From CAYVQF01 sp964454015 (lineage in GTDB: Bacteria > Myxococcota_A > Bradymonadia > UBA4248): a stretch of DNA of 64,000 nucleotides. The stretch lies in contig CAYVQF010000023.1 in the NCBI GenBank assembly GCA_964454015.1, positions 9,303 through 73,302 of the forward strand, written 5' to 3'. Of this stretch, positions 16,399-25,459 are shown piece by piece. Numbering within the stretch: the stretch's first letter is position 1; each line of letters opens with the position of its first letter. Both the position numbers and the translations under genes were made by a program. Below the pieces are notes generated by a model. It worked only from the letters and a program-made list of their open reading frames with translations, had not been told where the DNA came from and searched no databases.

Positions 16399-19300
16399 CT
16401 AGCCCTCCGTTGCCGGCACCTCGGGCGGTGAGAGCGCACCTTCGCTGGCCCACAGCCAGCGCCGTAAGAAGGTCTTCTCCAAGAGTGGCGGCGGCGCTGC
16501 TTTGCCCCCGGGGTAGAACTTGACCATGACGAACTTGTAGTTGTCGTCCCACATCAGCTCATGGTCCACCGGCCGTCCTGGGTAGAATTTTCGCACCTCA
16601 TTGACGATGCTCCCCCCACCTTTGCAGTCGGCCCCAAAATTGGGGAGGGCGTCTGAGCCGAGGCAGTAGCGCGTCCGGTCCGTCATGACGTAGAAGGGCG
16701 TCTCGCCGTTGTAGGACACGAAGAAGCGCATGTCGTCGTCGTTGGTGAGGGGGACGGCCTCATTCTGGGAGTAGTAGCGCTCGCCGCGCCAGGTGATGCG
16801 GTAAATCAGGCTGCTCTCTTCGCACCATATCTTCTTGGGATCCGCGTTGGGCGGCGCCGGGATTCGGGTGCAGTCATTCCAGTAGGACATCCACACGCCG
16901 CGCTGGCTCCAGGTGGGGCTGATGGCTGGCATGTAGACGAAGAGGCCCCACGCCGTGAGCGCCACGGCCCCGCCCATGACCAGGGTCACACCGGCCCGAC
17001 GGAACCACAGCCTTGGCACGAACCACAGGGCGAGGCCGACGAAGCACACCACGGTGATCCACATCACGGTGTTTTGAAAACTCTGCTGCAGCTCGGCGCC
17101 CCGCACCAGGGTCGGCTCGCCGAAGAGGCGGGCGGTGTACTCGGGCACGAAGTCGATCCACTCGCGGTCGTATTTGTAGGTGAAGAGGTTCTTCCAGTGG
17201 GTGGGATCCTTGACCACGTCCCAGCCAATGAGCACCAGCATGGCCAGCGCCGAGACCAGGATCGCCCCAAAGCGCTTGACCTTGTTCTCCCACATCTCGG
17301 CCACCAGCAGCCCCACCAGGATGGCCAGGGGCGGCACCACGGGGAAAGTATAGTGGTGGAACTTGGTGCTGGACAACGAGAAGAGGGCGAAGGCAAAGGC
17401 CGCCCAGATGGCCAACATCAACGTCGCCCGTGAGCGATCGTCCCGCAGCAGAAGCCCGCGGCCGACACCGAGGCGGATGACCACGGCCGGCACCAGGGCC
17501 GCCCAGGGGAAGAGCCCGTAGCCGAGCCAATGGATGAAGTGCTCGAAAGTGCCCGAATCGATCTGGTGTACGCCGCTGGCCAAGCGCTTGAAGTGATCGT
17601 GGACGAAGAAGCGCTGAAAATAGGCGTTCTCGTGCAAGATCAACATGGCCGCATACCACGGCACCCCCACGGCGATGAAAGTGAGAATCCCCCGGGGAAT
17701 CTCAAACTCCAGGAGGCGTTTCCACTCCACCGTCACGATGAGGTAGAAGAAGATGATCGCGCCAGGCAAGGCGAAGCCCAGCAGCCCTTTCGCCAAAGTC
17801 GCCAGCGCGGCAAAGATGTAGAAGCTCAAGAAACACATCTGCCCCACGGTCTTGCGCTTGGAGCGGAACAGAGACAGGGCCACCACCACCACACAGAGGG
17901 CGTAGAGCGCCACCTGCACCGGGCCCCACTGGAAGAAGGCGCCCACGATACGACCGGCCACCTTGCCAAAGGTGCTCAAGTTCCCCGCATGGGACACGGG
18001 GACATAGAAGACCGACACACACAAAAAGACCAGCCCCATGGTCAGCACCAAGCTGGACCACAGCACGCGCGGTGAGCGCCCCTCCCAGAAGCGCGCCCCT
18101 TTGCTGAGGTAGACAAAGAGGGCCGCCATCACGAAGAGCCCGACCAGGAGCGGTCCATAGACGCTGGCCAAAAAGATATCCAGCAGGCGGCGAGCACCAA
18201 AAGACTCCTCAGCCCAAAAAGAATAGCCATCGAGGCCGAGGGCCTTGTGCTTCATCACCAAGAGCATGGGGCTCACCGCCAAGAGCAGCGTCATGGCCCC
18301 GCCAAAGACGACCCAGGCCCGATCGCTCAGGCGACCCGAAACCAGACGCGAGAAGAGCAGCCCCAAGAGCCCCAACAGCAACAGGGAGAGCGCGACGCCA
18401 CCAAACTTGGCCAAGTTGAAAGCGGCGCCCTGGGCGCTCTCCCAGTTCATCCCGTAAGCAGCAAAGATGCGCTTGAAGTTGAGCGCCAGGCCAAGGAAAA
18501 CCACCAGCAACGCCAACCACACCGAAAACAGCGCCAGCCCTCGCGAGCCCTTGGCGTCGAAGAGGGCATGGGACAGGCGGCCACGCCAGGCCCAGAAGCC
18601 CATCACCGCCAGCAATCCAAAAACCACCAGCACCACCAAAAAGGGCGCGCCAAGCTCGAGGATGAAGTCCGGCAGCCACGAACGCGACGCGGCGATGGCC
18701 GCCTCCGCCTCTTGCGGGGGCATCGCCGCCAAGGCCTCGCGCTCGGACGGACTCAGGCGCGGACTGTTGACCCACACCACCGACATAAACGCCGCCTCCC
18801 CCTTGAAGTCATTCATCCCCTGGGCGCGCAGACCCGGCCGCATGTTGCGTTGGCTCTCGTTGAAGCCTTGATCGAGCGCCAGCATCCGCAACTGGGGCAG
18901 GACGAGCACCAGCAACGACACAAAGAAGAGGAGGTAATGCAGCCTATCGGCAGGCTTGCGCCGATCCTTGCCAAAGGCCCCCAACATGAAAAGGGCCAAG
19001 GCCCCCACCAGCATGGCGACGAAGGGCATGTCCGTCTGGGTCTGCCGCGACAAAAAGAAAAAGAACGGCGACGTGGCCAAGACCAGCGCGATGATCGCGC
19101 CGGTCCGCCGGTTCCACACCCCGGCACCCATCATATAGGTCAAGGCCACCGCCAAGAGGGCCATCAAGGCCACGCCAATGCGGATGGCGAAATCGGTCCA
19201 CCCCCACACCTCCATGCCCAAGGCCATGGCCCACAGCACCAGAATGGGTTTGGAATAGAATCCGCTGCCCTCGGGATTGCTACCGGGACGCGACCAGTGC

Positions 19301-20046
19301 GAGCCCCACCACGGGCTGATGTAGTCGTTGGTCTCCGTCATATGACGCGAGACCTCACCGTAGTGCGTCTCCCAGGGGTCCCACAGGCCAAAAGTCCCCA
19401 AAAAGGGCAGATAGAGGGCGCAGCAAATCAGCAGCACCAGGCCGAGGCCCCACCAATCCTTCTTGCGCTCCGCATCCCAACGCCACTTCGCAGACTGGCT
19501 CACCGTCGGCGGTGTCCACGCCTCATCGGTGGTGACGGGCTTCTCCCACTCGTCGGCCCACTCGTCCACCTCCTCTTCGGCCGCCGCCTCGACGCGGTCT
19601 GCCGACACCGACGGCGCGCAACCGCTCGCGGGCGCGTCATCGGGTCGCTGGAAGAGCCGGCCGCCCAAGCGTTGGCGCAGCCACGTCAACACCTGCGTCC
19701 GCTCATCGGGGCAACAGCGCCCCCCTAGCCGCGCTGCATCGCCAGGGCGATGGTCAGCACCACCAGGCTCGCCATCGGCAGGGGCAGCGTCGGGAAGATC
19801 GCCACCTGTCCCAACAGAGCGATCAGGGTCAGCGTCGCGAACATCGCTCCCTCCTTCTTCATCTGGTGCTGTCTCTGCGGCACCGCCCTCGACCTCGGGC
19901 TGCACCGCACCCGAGTCATCGCCTGCGGCCGCGGCCACCACTTCTGCCGCAGCGGATTCTTGCCCTGCGGTCGCGCTCACCTGAACGGCTTCCGGCGCGG
20001 GCGTGAGCGTTGCGCCCTTTTTCGACGGGGACTTTTTCTTGGTCAT
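16399..20046 (-). CDS. Very large ArnT/PMT-like membrane glycosyltransferase
   Basis: Integral membrane protein of up to 1215 aa (from ATG 20046), about twice the usual ArnT length. The GT-C signature is seen after the first TM segment: GLWDPWETHYGEVSRHM (Asp and Glu of the first periplasmic loop), GFYSKPILVLW and LSRQTQTDMPFVAML. The second conserved part (LATLAKGLLGFALPGAIIF, VPWYAAMLI, HFKRLASG, FSLSSTKFHHYTFP) follows only after about 380 extra residues rich in TM helices (about 362-745). A large periplasmic C-terminus follows. Such enzymes move sugars from polyprenyl phosphate to lipid A or proteins. The first 190 residues are low-complexity, and the third-base pattern there fits poorly, so the true start may lie downstream (see the ORF at 19725-19844). 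Confidence 0.75.
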   Translation of the reverse strand: MTKKKSPSKKGATLTPAPEAVQVSATAGQESAAAEVVAAAAGDDSGAVQPEVEGGAAETAPDEEGGSDVRDADPDRSVGTGGDLPDAAPADGEPGGADHRPGDAARLGGRCCPDERTQVLTWLRQRLGGRLFQRPDDAPASGCAPSVSADRVEAAAEEEVDEWADEWEKPVTTDEAWTPPTVSQSAKWRWDAERKKDWWGLGLVLLICCALYLPFLGTFGLWDPWETHYGEVSRHMTETNDYISPWWGSHWSRPGSNPEGSGFYSKPILVLWAMALGMEVWGWTDFAIRIGVALMALLAVALTYMMGAGVWNRRTGAIIALVLATSPFFFFLSRQTQTDMPFVAMLVGALALFMLGAFGKDRRKPADRLHYLLFFVSLLVLVLPQLRMLALDQGFNESQRNMRPGLRAQGMNDFKGEAAFMSVVWVNSPRLSPSEREALAAMPPQEAEAAIAASRSWLPDFILELGAPFLVVLVVFGLLAVMGFWAWRGRLSHALFDAKGSRGLALFSVWLALLVVFLGLALNFKRIFAAYGMNWESAQGAAFNLAKFGGVALSLLLLGLLGLLFSRLVSGRLSDRAWVVFGGAMTLLLAVSPMLLVMKHKALGLDGYSFWAEESFGARRLLDIFLASVYGPLLVGLFVMAALFVYLSKGARFWEGRSPRVLWSSLVLTMGLVFLCVSVFYVPVSHAGNLSTFGKVAGRIVGAFFQWGPVQVALYALCVVVVALSLFRSKRKTVGQMCFLSFYIFAALATLAKGLLGFALPGAIIFFYLIVTVEWKRLLEFEIPRGILTFIAVGVPWYAAMLILHENAYFQRFFVHDHFKRLASGVHQIDSGTFEHFIHWLGYGLFPWAALVPAVVIRLGVGRGLLLRDDRSRATLMLAIWAAFAFALFSLSSTKFHHYTFPVVPPLAILVGLLVAEMWENKVKRFGAILVSALAMLVLIGWDVVKDPTHWKNLFTYKYDREWIDFVPEYTARLFGEPTLVRGAELQQSFQNTVMWITVVCFVGLALWFVPRLWFRRAGVTLVMGGAVALTAWGLFVYMPAISPTWSQRGVWMSYWNDCTRIPAPPNADPKKIWCEESSLIYRITWRGERYYSQNEAVPLTNDDDMRFFVSYNGETPFYVMTDRTRYCLGSDALPNFGADCKGGGSIVNEVRKFYPGRPVDHELMWDDNYKFVMVKFYPGGKAAPPPLLEKTFLRRWLWASEGALSPPEVPATEG
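19725..19844 (-). CDS. Candidate 39-aa hydrophobic protein out of frame within glycosyltransferase 5' region
   Basis: From ATG 19844 this frame encodes MFATLTLIALLGQVAIFPTL and continues PLPMASLVVLTIALAMQRG to a TAG. It is preceded by a near-ideal AAGGAGGGA 4 nt upstream. Nearly every third base is G or C, as in this genome's real genes. In the frame of the large glycosyltransferase the same bases give a poor third-base pattern and an odd low-complexity peptide. So the small frame looks like the real coding frame here: either a separate single-span membrane peptide upstream of a shorter glycosyltransferase, or an overlapping gene. A sequencing frameshift is a third possibility. Confidence 0.45.
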   Translation of the reverse strand: MFATLTLIALLGQVAIFPTLPLPMASLVVLTIALAMQRG

Positions 20047-20222
20047 CTTCGTGAACTGTCTCTTGGTGTTAGACCACAGGGTCATCGATGGGCACGACGC
20101 AGCGGCCCACGGCCCCGCCAAAGCTCGCACAGGCGGCGGGGCGCTCACGCTAAAACAAAGGCGACAGCAGCGTCAAGACGGCGCGCCCATGCCCACCTCG
20201 TAGCGCCGCCGCCCCAGGACGC

Positions 20223-20548
20223 TCAGCCTTTGGCGCTGCGCCACGCCACCAGCCTATCGATGAGGGCCTGACTCTCGGGGGTCAGACGCGTAAAGGCCAC
20301 CCCCATCCCGGCGTGGGGATGCTCATCCACCCGCACCACTTCGCCTTCGCCCTCGATGGTCTCGATGTCGTCCACGATGATGGTGAAACGCAACTGTACC
20401 CGTGTCCCCACGGGCAGGGGCGATTTCGAGCGGATGAACACCCCGCCCTGAGAAATGTCCGAGACGTATTCCATCAGAAACGCATCGATACTCGCGAAAT
20501 CGTGGTTCACCTTGACCCGATCGAAATAACGCTGCTCCTGCTTGTCGC

Positions 20549-20552
<4 letters not shown>
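20223..20552 (-). CDS. PilZ-domain protein
   Basis: Single-domain PilZ protein of 109 aa. It shows RYFDRVKV near the N-terminus, DISQGGVFIRS (the D-x-S-x-x-G motif), a central LPVGTRVQLRFTI strand pair and GMGVAFTRLTPES near the end, as in the short PilZ proteins common in myxobacteria. PilZ domains often bind cyclic di-GMP. Here only RYFDR could serve as the RxxxR motif, so nucleotide binding is uncertain. Its start overlaps the RNase G stop by 4 nt (ATGA), so it is translated together with that gene. Confidence 0.88.
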
Positions 20553-22093
<1,541 letters not shown>

Positions 22094-22187
22094 CACCTGC
22101 TCCCATCTCAGCACGGTCCTCGCCAAGCCCCGTCAGGGCCAGAGGCCGCACGGTTGTAGCACGCAGGGACGCCGCCGACCAGGCCCC

Positions 22188-23135
22188 TCACATTGGGGCG
22201 ATGCGCCGCCGCATCACCTTGCGCAAAAGCTGCCGTATACTCGCAAAATCACCTTGGCGCGCCGGCGTCACCCAATGCGCTGGTGCCGCGATCTCACCCG
22301 AGACGCCCACCTCACTCACCTCCTCAAGGCGCACGCACAGGCGCCGCGCCTCTTCCGTCGGCAAGCGCCATGCCGCCTGAAGCCAACGCGCCTGTGGCAG
22401 CCCACCCTCGCCCAAACGAAAGCCCGCCACCAACGCGTCGAGGCGCGCCAGCTCCGCCAACCCCGCCATCCACTGCGGCCGCGCGCTACCTGGCGCGCCA
22501 CAGCGCCCCACCTCCTCCCCAGCCGCCGCCGGGACGCGCACACCGCCGTCCACAAAGGCGACCTCCCCTTGACCCACAAAGTGCTCATAGGCCCCCAGCG
22601 CCTCGACCAGCATCGCCTCACCCTGCATCAGGTGGGCCGCCACGCGCAGGTAGTCTCCCCCGTCCTCACGCACGTACCACCAGGGCGCCACCCACAACAC
22701 CTCGCGCTGGCGCACCCCAGCAGCGGCGCCCACGGCGTAGTGCAGCTCCTCCCGCAACCACACGCCCCCAGGGCGCATCTGTAACAGCGCCTCACCGCGC
22801 AACAGCGGCGGCGCCAACCCCGCCGCTTCCGCCGCCTCCGCCGCCTCCGCCGCTTCCGCCGCCTCCGGTGCCTCCGACCCTTCCGCCCCATCCCCGCACC
22901 AGCTCACCGTCACCTGGAGCCGTGTCTCATGCGTCGGCCACGCCCGTTGGCGCACGCGCCACGGCAAGGTGCCGCAACGAGGATCTGCGCCTGACGCCAT
23001 CTGACTAACCACTACCGCCGCTCGGTTCTGCACCCACTGCGCCAGGACCGCGCCTTCCAACACCGCCGGCTCCGGCGTGCCGTCGCAGCAGATGCACAGC
23101 ACCCCCAAGCTCGCCCAAACGACAGCCCGCCTCAC
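22188..23135 (-). CDS. Lipoprotein with Glu-Ala-Ala repeat, unknown
   Basis: Protein of 315 aa. GTG 23135 opens a short signal (RRAVVWASLGVLCICC) whose terminal Cys suggests lipidation, though the lipobox is not standard. About 90 residues in, there are five EAA repeats (seen as 9-bp DNA units at 22822-22875). The rest alternates Trp-rich strands (EVLWVAPWWYVREDGGDYL) and helices, with no motif I recognise. It starts 1 nt after the stop of the adjacent kinase gene, so it is very likely coupled to it and may be its periplasmic partner or target. Confidence 0.6.
   Translation of the reverse strand: MRRAVVWASLGVLCICCDGTPEPAVLEGAVLAQWVQNRAAVVVSQMASGADPRCGTLPWRVRQRAWPTHETRLQVTVSWCGDGAEGSEAPEAAEAAEAAEAAEAAGLAPPLLRGEALLQMRPGGVWLREELHYAVGAAAGVRQREVLWVAPWWYVREDGGDYLRVAAHLMQGEAMLVEALGAYEHFVGQGEVAFVDGGVRVPAAAGEEVGRCGAPGSARPQWMAGLAELARLDALVAGFRLGEGGLPQARWLQAAWRLPTEEARRLCVRLEEVSEVGVSGEIAAPAHWVTPARQGDFASIRQLLRKVMRRRIAPM
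22822..22875. repeat. 9-bp microsatellite-like repeat encoding Glu-Ala-Ala
   Basis: Six units of GCCGCYTCC (the last one degenerate) run head to tail within the lipoprotein gene. They are in frame and add or remove three residues each, so slippage would change linker length without breaking the frame. Confidence 0.85.
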
Positions 23136-23136
23136 C

Positions 23137-25113
23137 TCAATCGACCCGCGTCGGCGGCGCCGTCAACGCCCGACGACAGTTCTGCAATTGAGTCGCCATG
23201 ACCTCCGCCACAGCAGCCGACTTCTCACGCACCGCCTCGATCTCGGCCTCGATCTCCCGGCAGCGCAAACGCTGCGCGTTGCGCTGTGCGTCGCGCACTC
23301 TGGTCTTGAGCCACTCCAGGTCGGCTCGCACCTCGGCCAAGGCCTCGGCGTACCTCTCGGGTAGCCCTTTGGCTCGCCCTTGGCTCCGCTTGAGCAAGGC
23401 TTCGGCCTCCGGCAGCCTGCCCGCCGCCACCATTTCTGCCGCCACCTCGGTCATGCTGCGCACGGTGGCGCGCTCCAGCATGGCCGGCGTGAAGAGCGTC
23501 GAAGCCGGCACCGGCTCTAGAATCGGCGCCGGGGTCGGCACCTCAGCCGCGCTCTCACTGTCATGGAAGTCCGTGTCCGCCTCGAGCGCCGGCACCACGT
23601 CCTCCACCTCCCCCACCTGCGCCCCCGTCGCCTTCGTCGCCTCATCGCTGCCGGCTGCGCTCCACCATAGCCACGCCCCCAGACCGCCACCGCCCAGGAT
23701 GAGCACCAACAGCAGGGGGAAAAAGACGCCCATGGAAGAGCCGCGCCCGTCGTCGTGTGGGCGCTCAGCCAACACCTCATCACCGCCCAGCGAGAAGCCA
23801 TCCTCATCGGAATCGTCACCCAACACGAAGGCACCAGACGGACGCGCCTTCACCTCGAGCACATAAGCCTCACCCGAGGCCCGGCTGGCCCCACCCAAGG
23901 TCAACGCCCCGCTCGACGCTTGCCGCGATGCGCTTGACGTTGATGCCCCCTCCCCACCCAAGAGGAGCGTATCGGCCACCTCTGCGTCACCCTCAAAGCT
24001 CAGCGCCTCCTCCCCCGAGCGCAGCTCATCGGGCGCACTGTCGAACATCGCCTGCAGGGGATCCTCGGCCCGCGTCACCACCACCGACCACGCCTGCTCC
24101 TCTTCATCGCTGATGGACACGAAGGAAGGCATCTGCGCCGCATCGAAGGCCGGCGCCACCTGCGGCGCGCGCCCCGCAATGATCCGCTCCAGATCGCTCA
24201 GCACCTCAGTGAAGCTCTGGTAACGGTCGCTACATTTCTTGCGCAAACACATCATGATCAGCGATTCCAACCCTGGGCTGATCTCCGGAGGGTCTGGCAC
24301 CATGCTCGGCGGTACCGGCGCCTCATGAATCTGCTTGTTCAAAATGGCGATCTTGTTCGTCGCGCCAAAGGGCAAGCGGTGCGTCAGCATGTAGTAGAGC
24401 AAGACGCCAAAGGCGTAGATGTCCGTGCGCGCATCCACCTCCAAGCCCTGCGCTTGCTCCGGGCTCATGAACTCGGGCGTGCCAAAGACCATCCCCGCTT
24501 CGGTCAACTGAGCGCTCGACTCGTCCACGATCTTGGCGATGCCAAAGTCCAAGACCTTGATCATGAAGCGCCCCGGGCTGGTCTCGATCAACATGATGTT
24601 GTCCGACTTCAGATCCCGGTGTATCACCCCTTGCTGATGGGCATAGGCCAGTACGTCCGCCAACTGCACCGACAGGGACAACACCAGCGTCTCGGGCATC
24701 GGGCCACGCCCTTCCAAATGCTGGGTCAATGTCTCGCCGTGGACGTACTCCATGGCGATGTAAAGCGTATCGTCTTCGAGTTGTTGCAGATCGAAAATCT
24801 TGACCGCGTTGGGATGGGAAATCTTGCCGTAGGAGCGCGCCTCGTTGACGAAACGCCGCACCACCGTCTCGTCGCGGTTGAAGCGCCGGTTCAACAACTT
24901 GATGGCCACCTTCTGCTGTATCCCAGCCTGCTCGGCCAGATAAACCTCACCCATGCCGCCGTGAGCCACCAAACGTTCGATCAGGTATTTGCCATTGAGG
25001 AGGCGCCCAACCATGCCGCTTGGCTTGCTCACGTCCAGCAGCTTGTGGGCACAATGGCCACAAAAAACCGCTTCGTCGCTCTCTTGAGCAAAACACTTGG
25101 GGCAGATTCTCAT
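23137..25113 (-). CDS. Ser/Thr protein kinase with zinc ribbon and one TM segment
   Basis: Hanks-type kinase of 658 aa. An N-terminal zinc ribbon (Cys4, Cys7, Cys18, Cys21) precedes the kinase domain (about 43-310): Gly-rich loop LVAHGGMGEVY, Lys72, HRDLKSDN (Asp167), DFG 189-191 and GTPEFMSPEQA. A Ser/Asp-rich linker follows, then a TM helix (FFPLLLVLILGGGGLGAWLWW) and a C-terminal coiled-coil region with many Glu/Arg. The catalytic part is cytoplasmic and the coiled coil is probably periplasmic. All catalytic residues are present, so it should be active. The gene for a lipoprotein begins 1 nt after its stop. Confidence 0.92.
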   Translation of the reverse strand: MRICPKCFAQESDEAVFCGHCAHKLLDVSKPSGMVGRLLNGKYLIERLVAHGGMGEVYLAEQAGIQQKVAIKLLNRRFNRDETVVRRFVNEARSYGKISHPNAVKIFDLQQLEDDTLYIAMEYVHGETLTQHLEGRGPMPETLVLSLSVQLADVLAYAHQQGVIHRDLKSDNIMLIETSPGRFMIKVLDFGIAKIVDESSAQLTEAGMVFGTPEFMSPEQAQGLEVDARTDIYAFGVLLYYMLTHRLPFGATNKIAILNKQIHEAPVPPSMVPDPPEISPGLESLIMMCLRKKCSDRYQSFTEVLSDLERIIAGRAPQVAPAFDAAQMPSFVSISDEEEQAWSVVVTRAEDPLQAMFDSAPDELRSGEEALSFEGDAEVADTLLLGGEGASTSSASRQASSGALTLGGASRASGEAYVLEVKARPSGAFVLGDDSDEDGFSLGGDEVLAERPHDDGRGSSMGVFFPLLLVLILGGGGLGAWLWWSAAGSDEATKATGAQVGEVEDVVPALEADTDFHDSESAAEVPTPAPILEPVPASTLFTPAMLERATVRSMTEVAAEMVAAGRLPEAEALLKRSQGRAKGLPERYAEALAEVRADLEWLKTRVRDAQRNAQRLRCREIEAEIEAVREKSAAVAEVMATQLQNCRRALTAPPTRVD

Positions 25114-25222
25114 CCCTCGGCCATCACCTCGTTCGCGCCCACGCCCGCACGGACCACACCCGCTCCGGCAATCTAAGGCATTTGCCCGCTGAAGTCACTG
25201 GGCCACACCGCCCTGCGCCCAC

Positions 25223-25459
25223 TCACCCCTCCAGCGACGCCACCTCAGCATCCACTTCGGCCAAGACCTCACGCACCCGCAGCTCCGTCTTCACCAGCTT
25301 CTCGTGGCAGTAGCGCAACAAGACCGACGCCCGCTCCACGAGCTGCGCGACCTGGTCCAGGTCCACCTCGCTATCGTCCAGTGCCGCCAAGATCTCCTTC
25401 ATCTCCGCCATGGCCGCCTGATAGGTCAACTCTTCTGCTGCTGCTTTCTTCATCTTCAT
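25223..25459 (-). CDS. xseB: Exodeoxyribonuclease VII small subunit
   Basis: Protein of 78 aa with the family pattern LTYQAAMAEMKEILAALDDSEVDLD, then LVERASVLLRYCHEKL and a Glu-rich coiled tail. Several copies bind one large subunit to form the enzyme that trims single-stranded DNA. The ATG at 25459 has AGGGAG 7 nt upstream. The start lies 89 nt inside the large-subunit gene, an unusually long overlap for this pair. Confidence 0.93.
   Translation of the reverse strand: MKMKKAAAEELTYQAAMAEMKEILAALDDSEVDLDQVAQLVERASVLLRYCHEKLVKTELRVREVLAEVDAEVASLEG

Noticed and set aside
18247..19728. 493-aa plus-strand open frame opposite the large glycosyltransferase
   Set aside because: Low-complexity His/Gln/Arg composition, no Shine-Dalgarno; explained as a GC-driven shadow.
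22822..22875. Possible CRISPR-like or regulatory repeat array
   Set aside because: Units are 9 bp, in frame and without spacers; they encode Glu-Ala-Ala in a lipoprotein.
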